Positions 9,767 through 18,091 are shown, counted from the first letter of the stretch. The stretch: DNA of 64,000 nucleotides from an uncultured Mollicutes bacterium (GCA_900539265.1 UQBM01000008.1:1-64000), one strand, 5' to 3'. Made by a program: numbers and translations. Notes: a model not told the origin generated them from the sequence alone.

Positions 9767-10456
9767 TTATGCAAGGTCAGTAGTAACTTTAATACCAGGA
9801 CCCATAGTTGAAGTAATAGTTAGATTTTGAATATAAACACCTTTAACTGTTTGTGGTTTAACACGTATCATTTGATTATAAATTGCCTTAATATTTTCAG
9901 CAAGTTTACTATTTTCAAATGAAACTTTTCCAACTGGAACTTGAATATTACCAACTTTATCTGTACGATATTCAACCTTACCAGCTTTAAACTCTTTAAC
10001 TGTTTGTTCAATATTCATTGTTACAGTACCAGTTTTAGGGTTTGGCATTAATCCTTTAGGACCTAAAATACGTCCTAATTTACCAAGTTCACCCATCATA
10101 TCTGGCGTAGCAATAATTGTATCAAATTCAAACCAACCCTCTTTAATCTTTTCAAGATATTCGACATCACCAGCATAATCTGCTCCTGCTGCTAGAGCTT
10201 CTTGGGCCTTAGCACCCTTAGCGATTACTAAAACGCGAACAGTTTTACCAGTTCCATTTGGAAGTGAAACTGCTCCACGTAAATTTTGCTCAGCCTTACG
10301 AGGATCAATATTTAATTTAAATGATACTTCAACTGTTGCATCAAATTTTGCAACATTTGTCTTTTTTACTAGTTCAACCGCTTCTTCAAGGCTATATCTT
10401 CTTGAACGATCTACTAATTTTAAAGCTTCTAGATATTTTTTACCTCTTTTTGCCAT
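9767..10456 (-). CDS. rplA: 50S ribosomal protein L1
   Basis: 229 aa, usual length. L1 forms the mobile stalk near the ribosomal E site and also acts as a translational repressor of its own operon. The conserved GPKGLMPNPKTGTVT segment (about residues 125-140) and the N-terminal KRGKKYLEALK region are present. AGGAGG precedes the ATG. It follows rplK in the same transcript, with a small structured spacer between them. Confidence 0.97.
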   Translation of the reverse strand: MAKRGKKYLEALKLVDRSRRYSLEEAVELVKKTNVAKFDATVEVSFKLNIDPRKAEQNLRGAVSLPNGTGKTVRVLVIAKGAKAQEALAAGADYAGDVEYLEKIKEGWFEFDTIIATPDMMGELGKLGRILGPKGLMPNPKTGTVTMNIEQTVKEFKAGKVEYRTDKVGNIQVPVGKVSFENSKLAENIKAIYNQMIRVKPQTVKGVYIQNLTITSTMGPGIKVTTDLA

Positions 10457-10477
10457 TTGTTAATTTACCTCCTAAAT

Positions 10478-10502
10478 GTGGTCTAACGGAATCTCCTCCC
10501 AC
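10478..10502 (-). promoter_or_regulatory. Putative L1-binding hairpin in the rplK-rplA spacer
   Basis: On the minus strand GTGGGAGGAGATTCC is followed by GTTAGACCAC, so GTGG pairs with CCAC around a G-rich internal part. Similar structures that mimic the L1 site of 23S rRNA occur in rplK/rplA mRNAs. A second hairpin, GATTGATTTTTTCAATC, lies at 10506-10522. Identification rests on form and position only. Confidence 0.5.
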
Positions 10503-10545
10503 GCTGATTGAAAAAATCAATCAATTTAAAGAGAATGATAGAAAC

Positions 10546-10980
10546 CTATTTTTCTACAACAATTCCCATATTTCGAGCAGTGCCTTCCACAATGTTTGCT
10601 GCTGCTTCAACTGTGTATGCGTTAAGATCAGGCATCTTCATTTGTGCAATTTCTAATAATTTAGCACGTGTAATAGTTGCAACCTTATTTTTTCTCGCAT
10701 TATCAGAACCTTTTTGGATGCCTGCTGCTTTTTTTAATAAATCTGAGGCTGGAGGAGTTTTTGTAATAAAAGTAAAAGTACGATCTTCATAAACGTAAAT
10801 TTCAACTGGAATTACATATCCTACCATGCTTGCAGTTTTTTCATTAAATTGACTACAGAATTGTTGAATATTAACACCTGCTTGTCCTAGTGCTGGTCCA
10901 ACTGGTGGAGCTGGATTAGCTTTTGCTGCAGGAATTTGAAGTTTAACAACTTTTTTAACTTGTTTAACTTTAGCTGCCAC
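10546..10980 (-). CDS. rplK: 50S ribosomal protein L11
   Basis: 144 aa from a GTG start. L11 sits at the GTPase-associated centre of the large subunit. Key sequence: LQIPAAKANPAPPVGPALGQAGVNI at the N-terminus and the C-terminal rRNA-binding domain ending in GTARNMGI. The GTG at 10980 is preceded by AAGGAGGTG at ideal spacing; an upstream extension of 20 residues rich in His/Gly is not part of the family and is the leader read in frame. Confidence 0.96.
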   Translation of the reverse strand: MAAKVKQVKKVVKLQIPAAKANPAPPVGPALGQAGVNIQQFCSQFNEKTASMVGYVIPVEIYVYEDRTFTFITKTPPASDLLKKAAGIQKGSDNARKNKVATITRAKLLEIAQMKMPDLNAYTVEAAANIVEGTARNMGIVVEK

Positions 10981-11086
10981 GAGACACACCTCCTTATTTT
11001 GTCCGTGATGTGGTTTATGAACACTATGATGTTCTCCCACACTTTAAATTAATTCATAGTATAAAGCGTCATTGCACGCAAATATT

Positions 11087-11115
11087 ATTATACATATATT
11101 TTAGCAAAAAGTCAA
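11087..11115 (-). promoter_or_regulatory. Sigma-A promoter of rplKA
   Basis: TTGACT (11110-11115), 17-base spacer and TATAAT (11087-11092) on the minus strand, about 100 bases upstream of the rplK start. Confidence 0.82.
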
Positions 11116-11145
11116 ATCTTTTATTCTTTTATTTTTTAAAAATAA

Positions 11146-11175
11146 AACAACATTATCAATTTAGATAATGTTGTT
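11146..11175 (-). terminator. Terminator after the GNAT gene
   Basis: Perfect 12-base inverted repeat AACAACATTATC/GATAATGTTGTT with a 6-base loop, followed by TTTTATTTTT on the minus strand. Confidence 0.88.
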
Positions 11176-11181
11176 ACTTTA

Positions 11182-12168
11182 TTATTCAAAATTTTTTTTC
11201 ATATCAGCAAAACTTTGAGCAATTTTAAATCCAGCAAACAAATAAATATAACGTGCAGGATTATCAAGACCTGTAAAAAAAGTCATATAAGTTGATCCAT
11301 GATTTTTTAAATATTCACAAAGATTGCAAAAAAGAGCTTTTCCTAAACCACCACCACGTTCATTAGGATCAACACAAATACCATCTAAATGACCTCTACC
11401 AGTCTCCTCAGTATACATCGCACCAGTCCATCCAACAACTTTATTATTATGTGCAGCAACTAAGAAAGGTCTTGGTTTCTCACGTTTTAAATTACTTCTA
11501 ATAGAATTAGCAAACCCTGGATTATTTATTACTTCACAAAATTCTTCAATACCATAATGTTTACTCTCATCATATACTTCTACAGTTAAACCACGCTTAG
11601 CATTTTCGGCCATTTGTTTAACCACTTTTTCGGGCATTTGATATTTGTCAAGAGAAAGATGAAATCCTTCATGAATACTATTTACAAAATATCCGTGATG
11701 ATATAGGAATAAATAAAAGTCTGAGTTCATCCTAACCCCAGGCATTCCTGGATGCTCATGTTTTTCTGTATATGGAATATACCAAGGCCAGTTAATTTGA
11801 CTTATAAAAACAAAACGAGCAGATTTTTTATTATTTTCTTTAATATAATCTTCAACTAAAGATAATAATTTTGAACCAATACCTTGTCGACGATATTCTT
11901 TTTTTACAATTAAAGTATTAATATATCCCGATGCATTTGGATTTTCTTTATCAACATCACGAATATTACCACTAATAAAACCTATTACTTTATCATTATC
12001 TTTGGCAACAAAAGTTCCTTCTTTTTTAAAAGCCGGACTGTTAAATAGGCGATTTTTAAACGCTTCTTTAGTTAATTCTTTAAAGAAAACCTCTTCCTTA
12101 GTTAGTTCATAAAATACTTCATACATTTGATCTTGATCTTTTTCTTCATAAGAACAATAATTTATCAT
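11182..12168 (-). CDS. Tandem GNAT-family N-acetyltransferase
   Basis: 328 aa with two GNAT folds. The first (about 1-120) has the acetyl-CoA motif RRQGIGSKLL, the second (about 170-320) has ERGGGLGKALF. The layout resembles mycothiol-synthase-like double GNAT proteins, but no substrate can be read from the sequence. It is bounded by its own promoter and terminator between the DUF1294 gene and rplK, a place where Bacillus has no gene, so it is a lineage-specific insertion in the ribosomal block. Confidence 0.8.
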   Translation of the reverse strand: MINYCSYEEKDQDQMYEVFYELTKEEVFFKELTKEAFKNRLFNSPAFKKEGTFVAKDNDKVIGFISGNIRDVDKENPNASGYINTLIVKKEYRRQGIGSKLLSLVEDYIKENNKKSARFVFISQINWPWYIPYTEKHEHPGMPGVRMNSDFYLFLYHHGYFVNSIHEGFHLSLDKYQMPEKVVKQMAENAKRGLTVEVYDESKHYGIEEFCEVINNPGFANSIRSNLKREKPRPFLVAAHNNKVVGWTGAMYTEETGRGHLDGICVDPNERGGGLGKALFCNLCEYLKNHGSTYMTFFTGLDNPARYIYLFAGFKIAQSFADMKKNFE

Positions 12169-12197
12169 GCAATTTCTCCTCTCAAGTAGTTACAATT

Positions 12198-12226
12198 ATT
12201 ATACTATAATCTATTTTTAAAAACAA
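12198..12226 (-). promoter_or_regulatory. Promoter of the GNAT gene
   Basis: TTGTTT (12221-12226), 17-base spacer and TATAAT (12198-12203) on the minus strand; GAGAGGAG lies before the ATG of the gene. Confidence 0.68.
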
Positions 12227-12242
12227 CAATTTTGAAACAAAT

Positions 12243-12533
12243 TTAGTTAATAATTATAATACCAATAACAATATGCAAAACGAGAGATAAATAAGTAGTA
12301 AGTACAAAATACCAATGTTTATTTTTATGCCTAATACCATATAAACCAATTAAAGTGCCTAATGAACCTCCTAAAATTGTTATTCCCAATAAAATAGATT
12401 CTTTAATACGATACCGATGTTTAATTGCTTTCTTTTTATCAAGAAAATACAATAAAATAGCAATTATATTAGTAATCAAAAGCCAAAAAATATATATTTC
12501 AAAGATATTTTTACCTCGGATTATCTGGATCAT
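12243..12533 (-). CDS. DUF1294 family small membrane protein
   Basis: Up to 96 aa. The segment ending in FLDKKKAIKHRYRIKE followed by GGSLGTLIGLYGIRHKNKH is typical of DUF1294 (YsdA-like), a family of short membrane proteins of unknown function with hydrophobic segments at both ends and this basic centre. It overlaps the end of the metallohydrolase gene by 23 bases, so the two are translationally linked. The ATG at 12533 has only a weak ribosome-binding site; a GAGG further in would fit a start at or near codon 10, where there is no canonical start codon. Confidence 0.75.
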   Translation of the reverse strand: MIQIIRGKNIFEIYIFWLLITNIIAILLYFLDKKKAIKHRYRIKESILLGITILGGSLGTLIGLYGIRHKNKHWYFVLTTYLSLVLHIVIGIIIIN

Positions 12534-13641
12534 CTGTTAAATACCAATCTGATTTTTGGACAAAAACTAAACTTCTTTCAGCATTTACAATAACATCATT
12601 ATCTTTTAAGGTAACAATAATATTACCATTGATAAAAGTAGCAAAAATATTTTCTGTATATTCATTAAATCTTTCAATAATTGTCTTTTTAGGTAAATTA
12701 TATTTATTTTCTTCACTTGAACATATTACTATGTAACTTGGTGTAATATTGTCTAATAAAGCCTTTGTATTAGAAGTTGGTGATCCATGATGATTAGCTT
12801 TAAAAACATCAACATGACCGATATTTAAATTTGTTAAATATGTTTCCTCCTTTTTCTCCGCGTCTCCACAAAGTAAAACCTTTTTTGTATTATGAGTTAA
12901 AAGACAACTAACTGACCGGTCATTATCATCGTTAATCTCACTTATTCCATAGGTTTTATAATCTAATAAATCTAAATATGTATCTACACCTAGATAGAAT
13001 CTTGTAATTGCATCTAAATTATTACTATCAAAAATACTACCTATATTAAAATATTTGGCACCTTCATTTACTTTTTTATTTCTAATCTCAAGATAATCTT
13101 TATATAATTGTGTTTGCCCTTCATAACCAAAATCGACGATATATTGATAAGTAATTCCTGGTATTTCTAAAGCTCCATAACTATTTGAAAGTCCAACCAT
13201 TCCTCCTAAATGATCACTATCAGCATGAGTAACAATCACTAATTCTAAAATGTTATCACTAACATGTTCTTCAATAAAAGGTACTACTGTATTTGAACCA
13301 CTAGCTTTTTCACCTGCATCTATTAAAATATCAATATCTCCACATTCAATAAAAATACTATCACCAATTTGAGGATTTCCATTACTACCAAAAAGTTCTA
13401 AAAAAGTAACTTTTACATCATCTACTTTTGTTCCCTCTTGAACTAAATATGCAACATTCCCTTTTATATTATTTTTATTATTGTCATTTTTATTATCATT
13501 ATTTTTTTTATAATATAAATAACCAACAATGAAACCAACTACTACTATTAATACTACTATCCAAAGCGGAATTCTTTTTACTGTTTTCTTTACGTGTCTT
13601 TCAATTTTTGTTTGATTTTTATTTTTTTTTGATCTTCCCAT
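12511..13641 (-). CDS. Membrane-anchored metallo-beta-lactamase-fold hydrolase, ComEC C-terminal-like
   Basis: 376 aa. A basic N-terminus (1-23) and one transmembrane anchor (about 24-44, VVLIVVVGFIVGYLYY) are followed by an extracytoplasmic MBL domain. The metal-binding motif THADSDHLGG (about residues 138-147) and a later KANHHGS motif match the nuclease-like domain of the competence protein ComEC/Rec2. Stand-alone versions occur widely in Firmicutes, and their substrate is usually unknown. It lies after the nusG terminator and may be read through from it; AAGGAG precedes the ATG. A role in DNA uptake is possible, not shown. Confidence 0.82.
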   Translation of the reverse strand: MGRSKKNKNQTKIERHVKKTVKRIPLWIVVLIVVVGFIVGYLYYKKNNDNKNDNNKNNIKGNVAYLVQEGTKVDDVKVTFLELFGSNGNPQIGDSIFIECGDIDILIDAGEKASGSNTVVPFIEEHVSDNILELVIVTHADSDHLGGMVGLSNSYGALEIPGITYQYIVDFGYEGQTQLYKDYLEIRNKKVNEGAKYFNIGSIFDSNNLDAITRFYLGVDTYLDLLDYKTYGISEINDDNDRSVSCLLTHNTKKVLLCGDAEKKEETYLTNLNIGHVDVFKANHHGSPTSNTKALLDNITPSYIVICSSEENKYNLPKKTIIERFNEYTENIFATFINGNIIVTLKDNDVIVNAERSLVFVQKSDWYLTDDPDNPR

Positions 13642-13660
13642 TTTAATCTCCTTTTGAAAA

Positions 13661-13686
13661 AATAGCAGGTATTTCTACCTACTATT
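13661..13686 (-). terminator. Terminator after nusG
   Basis: AATAGTAGGTA/TACCTGCTATT with a GAAA loop and TTTTTC on the minus strand. A G.U pair is formed only in the minus-strand RNA. The 5' arm overlaps the nusG stop region. Confidence 0.85.
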
Positions 13687-14239
13687 TGATTAATTCTACT
13701 TCATCAAAGCGAAGTTCATTTGGAGTCTGTCGTCCAAACATATCTATCAAAACTGTTACAATTTGATTTTCAAAGTCAATTTTTTCAACCACAGCTTCTT
13801 GACCATAAAAAGTTTCTGATATAACCTTTACCATATCACCTACCGCAAACTTAACATCTTTGGCAATTGTAATACCACTTTTCTTTAAAATAGGAATCAT
13901 TTCATGAGGTGGAACTGGCACAGGTTTTGCTCGACCGCCACTAGAGCCCAAAAAACCAGTAACCATTGGTGTATTTCTAACAATAAACCATGATTCATCA
14001 GTAACAATCATATCGACAAAAATATATCCAGGATATGGATTTTCTATAACTTCTTTCATTTCACCATTTGGTTTTTTTTCCATATGAATTTCTTCAGGAA
14101 TTAGAACATTAAAAATGTAATCTTCCATATTCATTGAAACAATTCTTCGTTCTAAATTACGTTTAGCTGCATATTCCATTCCAGCATATGATTGGATAAT
14201 GTACCAAGCTCTTTCGTTATCTGTATCTTCAGTATACAT
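13682..14239 (-). CDS. nusG: Transcription termination/antitermination protein NusG
   Basis: 185 aa. The NGN domain (about 10-115), which binds RNA polymerase, starts with RAWYIIQSYAGMEYAAKRNLE and contains PGYIFV. The KOW domain (about 130-180) has GDMVKVISETFYGQEAVVEKI. NusG modulates pausing and couples transcription to translation. It lies 8 bases after secE, the standard Firmicutes arrangement, but rplK does not follow directly as it does in Bacillus. Confidence 0.97.
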   Translation of the reverse strand: MYTEDTDNERAWYIIQSYAGMEYAAKRNLERRIVSMNMEDYIFNVLIPEEIHMEKKPNGEMKEVIENPYPGYIFVDMIVTDESWFIVRNTPMVTGFLGSSGGRAKPVPVPPHEMIPILKKSGITIAKDVKFAVGDMVKVISETFYGQEAVVEKIDFENQIVTVLIDMFGRQTPNELRFDEVELIK

Positions 14240-14247
14240 GAAAACTC

Positions 14248-14673
14248 CTAATATAAAGCATTTTTAAGTAATTGAATAATTTTTTCAATTATCCAGTCAC
14301 AACCTATGAAAAATAATGCTAAAACAATAGAAAATAAAACCACTTTTACTACATTCCACAAAAATTCTTTCCATTTTAACCCAGTAATATGCCTAATTTC
14401 TGTAAATGAAGGACGATAAAATGATGAGGCAACAAGCACAATTGAAATTGCACCTAATCCAATTAAAACCCATGAAAAAACAATTGTATTAGTTTTTCCA
14501 CCTATTAACCAAGCCTCCTCAGGAATTGTTAATAACTTACCTTGTAATAAAATTACTCCAAGTTCAATTGCAAAAAGTCCTAAAAATAATAATAGATAAT
14601 TTTCTAATTTATGCTCTGAAAGTAGGTACTCTACTACCCTATTTTTCTTTTCTGCTTTGATTTTTTCAGCCAT
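14248..14673 (-). CDS. secE: Protein translocase subunit SecE, long form
   Basis: 141 aa. The C-terminal part carries the SecE signature RPSFTEIRHITGLKWKEFLW and the essential transmembrane helix (about 107-132). Unlike the roughly 60-aa single-helix SecE of Bacillus, it has two further predicted membrane helices (about 27-46 and 62-84), giving the three-helix topology of E. coli SecE. SecE clamps SecY in the translocon. It lies between rpmG and nusG, and its AGGAGGG ribosome-binding site overlaps the rpmG stop codon. Confidence 0.9.
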   Translation of the reverse strand: MAEKIKAEKKNRVVEYLLSEHKLENYLLLFLGLFAIELGVILLQGKLLTIPEEAWLIGGKTNTIVFSWVLIGLGAISIVLVASSFYRPSFTEIRHITGLKWKEFLWNVVKVVLFSIVLALFFIGCDWIIEKIIQLLKNALY

Positions 14674-14685
14674 AATCTGACCCTC

Positions 14686-14835
14686 CTATTTTGTTTCTTT
14701 ATGTACTGTATGTTTATTACAACGTTTACAATACTTTTTAATAACTACTCTTTGGTTAGTATTTAATTTATTTTTTTCCGTTATATAATTGCGAGATAAA
14801 CATTCCTCACAAACTAGTATGACCTTCTCTCTCAT
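14686..14835 (-). CDS. rpmG: 50S ribosomal protein L33, zinc-binding form
   Basis: 49 aa, short but clear. It begins MREKVILVCEECLSRNY and ends with KKYCKRCNKHTVHKETK. The CEEC and CKRC pairs show it is the zinc-dependent (C+) paralogue. Location directly before secE-nusG and after the sigma gene matches Bacillus. It is preceded by AGGTGG and its own promoter. Confidence 0.95.
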   Translation of the reverse strand: MREKVILVCEECLSRNYITEKNKLNTNQRVVIKKYCKRCNKHTVHKETK

Positions 14836-14863
14836 ATATTTATAATACCACCTTGACTAATTC

Positions 14864-14892
14864 ATTATACTAAATTTACAATCAAAAGTCAA
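14864..14892 (-). promoter_or_regulatory. Promoter of rpmG-secE-nusG
   Basis: TTGACT (14887-14892), 17-base spacer, TATAAT (14864-14869) on the minus strand, in the gap between the sigma gene and rpmG. Confidence 0.85.
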
Positions 14893-14901
14893 CTATTTAA
14901 A

Positions 14902-15435
14902 TTATTTTTTACGAGCTTTTTTTCTTATTCTATCAATTGCATCATAAATTTTTTTTACTTCACAATCCAATTCTTTAGCAATCTCTCTTGGTGTTTCTTT
15001 TTTAATAAACTTTAATTCATATATTTTTCTTTCAAATAAAGATAAATTTAGATTTTCTTCATTTAAAATTTTATTTTCAACATTATTTGAAGCATCAACT
15101 ATAAATTCTTCAATATTATCCATATAAATTATTCTTTCCTTTTTATTTTTTTTCCGTAGCAAGTCAATGAATTTTCTTTTTAAAATTAAAGCAAAATAAC
15201 TATTAAAACTTAGAAAGAATTTATCATTATATGAATTTATGGCTTTAATAAGACATATTAAACCTTCTGCATAAAATTCTTCTCTTTCATCAGGTAGTAA
15301 ATTAATTTTACTAATCTTGGAAAGAATGAATGGTTTATACTTATTAATCAAAATCTCTCTTGCTAAATCATCGTTATCATAAATTAAATACAATAATTCA
15401 TTATCATTGTATTTCTGAATAAAAATCCCCCCCAT
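14902..15435 (-). CDS. sigH: RNA polymerase sigma-70-family factor, SigH-like
   Basis: Up to 177 aa. Region 2 is seen as EGLICLIKAINSYNDKFFLSFNSYF with KRKFIDLLRKKNK, and region 4 as a helix-turn-helix near the C-terminus (PREIAKELDCEVKKIYDAIDRIRKKAR). Size and position (cysS-mrnC-rlmB-sigma-rpmG-secE) match Bacillus sigH. SigH drives competence and early sporulation genes there; the target set here is unknown. The ATG at 15435 has no ribosome-binding site, whereas a run of seven G directly after it lies six bases before an ATT at 15420, which may be the true start. Confidence 0.82.
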   Translation of the reverse strand: MGGIFIQKYNDNELLYLIYDNDDLAREILINKYKPFILSKISKINLLPDEREEFYAEGLICLIKAINSYNDKFFLSFNSYFALILKRKFIDLLRKKNKKERIIYMDNIEEFIVDASNNVENKILNEENLNLSLFERKIYELKFIKKETPREIAKELDCEVKKIYDAIDRIRKKARKK

Positions 15436-15444
15436 CTTATTTAA

Positions 15445-16170
15445 TTAGTTTTCAAACCGATTCCGCAGTATTTCATAAAAAATAATACTTGCGCTTACCG
15501 AAGCATTAAGTGATGTTATATGCCCTATCATTGGAATATTAACAAAAAAATCACAGTTTTCTTTTACAAGTCTTGAAATACCAAATCCCTCTGAACCAAT
15601 GACAACTGCAATCTTACCTTTATAATCTTGCTTGCGATAATCAATAGATCCTTTCATATCTAAACCGATTACCCAAAATCCTTCTGATTTTAATTTTTTA
15701 ATTGTTTGAACTAAATTGGTCACTTGTGATACTTTTACATATTCAATAGCTCCAGTAGATACTTTGGCAACCGTTTGATTTAAAGAAACACTACGATTTT
15801 TCGGAATAATAATTCCATCAATTCCTGTTGCATCAGCTGTTCTCATAATCGCCCCTAAATTATGTGGGTCTTCTAAACCATCTAGTATAACTAAAGTTGC
15901 ATGCTCTTGACCATTTATTTCTTCTAGTATTCTATCTAAATCAATATATTTGTATTCAGCAATCTCAACTACAACTCCTTGATGATTTGAACCAAATTTT
16001 TTATTTAACTCGATTAACGTCATTTCAATTATTTCAATTTGTTTTTCTTTAGCTATTTTTTTTATGTTATCATTATCATGACTTTTATTTTTTTTTAACA
16101 TAAATATTTTTTTTATATCTTTGTTAACTTTTAAACTTTCTATTGCTGCATTTTTACCATATATAAACAT
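15445..16170 (-). CDS. rlmB: 23S rRNA 2'-O-methyltransferase, TrmH/RlmB family
   Basis: 241 aa. N-terminal substrate-binding domain (about 1-75) and SPOUT catalytic domain with the three motifs: DGLEDPHNLGAIMRTADATG, VIGSEGFGISRLVKENCDFFVNIPM and SLNASVSASIIFYEI. RlmB methylates G2251 (E. coli numbering) in the peptidyl-transferase centre. It begins directly after mrnC with no gap, as in the Bacillus cysS-mrnC-rlmB operon. The yacP (NYN-domain) gene that usually comes next is absent. Confidence 0.93.
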   Translation of the reverse strand: MFIYGKNAAIESLKVNKDIKKIFMLKKNKSHDNDNIKKIAKEKQIEIIEMTLIELNKKFGSNHQGVVVEIAEYKYIDLDRILEEINGQEHATLVILDGLEDPHNLGAIMRTADATGIDGIIIPKNRSVSLNQTVAKVSTGAIEYVKVSQVTNLVQTIKKLKSEGFWVIGLDMKGSIDYRKQDYKGKIAVVIGSEGFGISRLVKENCDFFVNIPMIGHITSLNASVSASIIFYEILRNRFEN

Positions 16171-16557
16171 CTATTCACCACTTTCAACAATTGAAAAAAT
16201 CATTTTAATAATTTCATCTAATCTTTCATTATCACCTTTTAAAAATAAATAGCCAATAACTGCTTCAAGACCTGTTGATACTATATATGCTGTATGATCA
16301 ACATTTTTCCGATAACCATGTGGTGCATTATTACGACCTCTTAAAAAATATTGCATTTCATCAATTGTTAAATATTTTTTTAAATTTTCAAATATATATT
16401 GATGAGCATAAGCAGAAACATATTTTATACTAACTTTACGAAGTTGAGCATTTTTAGTAATACCCTTTTCTAATAAATGAACCCGAACCCTTAATTCAAA
16501 ATAGGCATCACCAACATAAGCCAAATTACTACCATTTAGTATCTGATAATTATTCAT
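16171..16557 (-). CDS. mrnC: Mini-ribonuclease III (MrnC)
   Basis: 128 aa. It holds only the catalytic RNase III domain and no double-stranded RNA-binding domain. Family motifs are LAYVGDAYFELRVR near the N-terminus and later RGRNNAPHGYRKN and STGLEAVIGYLF; Asp and Glu residues in these motifs bind the metal. MrnC matures 23S rRNA in Firmicutes. The ATG overlaps the cysS stop by one base (TAATG), and rlmB follows directly. Confidence 0.94.
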   Translation of the reverse strand: MNNYQILNGSNLAYVGDAYFELRVRVHLLEKGITKNAQLRKVSIKYVSAYAHQYIFENLKKYLTIDEMQYFLRGRNNAPHGYRKNVDHTAYIVSTGLEAVIGYLFLKGDNERLDEIIKMIFSIVESGE

Positions 16558-17909
16558 TATAATTTTATATCCATTTCTATAATTTTTAATCTAAGTTCAT
16601 CAGCTTTCGCAAAATCTTTATTTTCTCTTGCCTTTTGCCAATTGTTAATAAGTTCTTTTTCTTGAATTGACAGTGGCTTAATATCGACGTAAAGACCAAA
16701 AATATCAAACATATCTTGGAGTGTTTTTAAGTCATCTTTTAATTCATCTAATGAACAATCCTTGTTTCTTAAATCTTTATTACTCTTTTTTTGATGATTA
16801 TAAAGAATACTTAAAGCATTAGCTGTATTAAAATCATAAGCCATTTCATTTAAAAATTCCTTCATAATTTCTAAATCATTACCACCAAATTGTAAATTAC
16901 TAAGTTCAATTTTTCGATATAAACTAATATATGTTTTTTCGAATTTTTCCCATTCTATAGTCATCTTTTTCATTAATTCATCGGTATAATTAATCGTTTG
17001 TCGATAATGATTAGCCAAAACAAATAATCGATATGCTTGAGGAGGGTATTCATTAATGATATCCTTTAACCAAATAACGTTACCCAATGATTTGCTCATC
17101 TTTTCACCACTCAAATCTATTCTAGCATTGTGAATCCAATAATTAGCAATTGTATGATTATTAAGCGCAATTGATTGCGCAATCTCATTTTCATGATGGG
17201 GAAATTTTAAATCGTTCCCACCTCCATGAATATCAATTTTTCCACCAAATATCTTATCAATCATAACTACACATTCCGTATGCCAACCAGGCCTTCCCAT
17301 TCCAAACGGACTTGGCCATTTTTTTCCAATATCGCTCGTTTTTTTCCATAAAGTAAAATCAGCAGGATCCTTTTTATTCTTATTAATGTCAATTCGTGAC
17401 CCACTTTCTAAATTATCTAATTTTTGATTACTTAAAATACCATATTCTGGAATACTTCTAACATCAAAATATACATCATCTCCACTTTTATAAGCATGTC
17501 CAGTTTTAACTAATTCATCAATGTATAAAATTATATCTTCAATATGTTCAGTCACTCTAGGATGAATTACTTGTTTATTACAACCAATTTTATCACAGGC
17601 ATCTAAATAAGCCTTTATATATTTTTCACTAACTATATCTTCCGTTGTATTTTCTTCTATTGCCTTTTTAATAATTTTATCGTCAATATCAGTAAAATTT
17701 GATACCATCTTTACTTTATAGCCAATATATTCAAAAAATCTTCTTACTGTATCAAAAAAAATAACTGGCCTTGCATTTCCGATATGCATATGATTATAAA
17801 CAGTCGGACCACAAACATACATTGATATTTCGTCATCTTTTATCGGTTTAAAATTTTCCATTTTATTAGTTAAGGAATTATACACTTTTATATTATCTTT
17901 TATCATCAC
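16557..17909 (-). CDS. cysS: Cysteinyl-tRNA synthetase
   Basis: 450 aa class I synthetase that charges tRNA-Cys. YVCGPTVYNHMHIGNARP near residues 31-48 supplies the zinc-binding Cys and the HIGH-type motif, GWHTECV and HHENE give further zinc ligands, and KMSKS lies near residue 268. The start is either the GTG at 17909 or the ATG at 17906, both behind GAGGT. It overlaps the stop of the small membrane gene upstream. No T-box leader is seen. Confidence 0.96.
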   Translation of the reverse strand: MMIKDNIKVYNSLTNKMENFKPIKDDEISMYVCGPTVYNHMHIGNARPVIFFDTVRRFFEYIGYKVKMVSNFTDIDDKIIKKAIEENTTEDIVSEKYIKAYLDACDKIGCNKQVIHPRVTEHIEDIILYIDELVKTGHAYKSGDDVYFDVRSIPEYGILSNQKLDNLESGSRIDINKNKKDPADFTLWKKTSDIGKKWPSPFGMGRPGWHTECVVMIDKIFGGKIDIHGGGNDLKFPHHENEIAQSIALNNHTIANYWIHNARIDLSGEKMSKSLGNVIWLKDIINEYPPQAYRLFVLANHYRQTINYTDELMKKMTIEWEKFEKTYISLYRKIELSNLQFGGNDLEIMKEFLNEMAYDFNTANALSILYNHQKKSNKDLRNKDCSLDELKDDLKTLQDMFDIFGLYVDIKPLSIQEKELINNWQKARENKDFAKADELRLKIIEMDIKL

Positions 17910-18091
17910 TTTTTTACCTCTTTCAAAAAACTATTTTTTTTACTTTTTTTATTAACAATTTGCATTACCATTATAATGATTCCAACAAATGAAATTTCAA
18001 GCATAATAAAAGAGAGTAATCCGCAAATATTTTCAGTCCTTTCTCCTAAAAAAAGAACAATACTTATAATATATATTATATTATTAACCAT
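17906..18091 (-). CDS. Small two-helix membrane protein, unknown function
   Basis: 61 aa from ATG 18091, which has AAGAGGTG nine bases upstream. The sequence has two hydrophobic stretches (about 3-15 and 22-45) and a lysine-rich tail KKSKKNSFLKEVKK. It follows the rpsI terminator and its stop codon overlaps the first codons of cysS, so it could lead the cysS operon. I recognise no family. Confidence 0.6.
   Translation of the reverse strand: MVNNIIYIISIVLFLGERTENICGLLSFIMLEISFVGIIIMVMQIVNKKSKKNSFLKEVKK

Noticed and set aside
10321..10792. Plus-strand frames of about 100 aa across rplA and rplK
   Set aside because: Antisense to highly conserved ribosomal proteins; no start signals.
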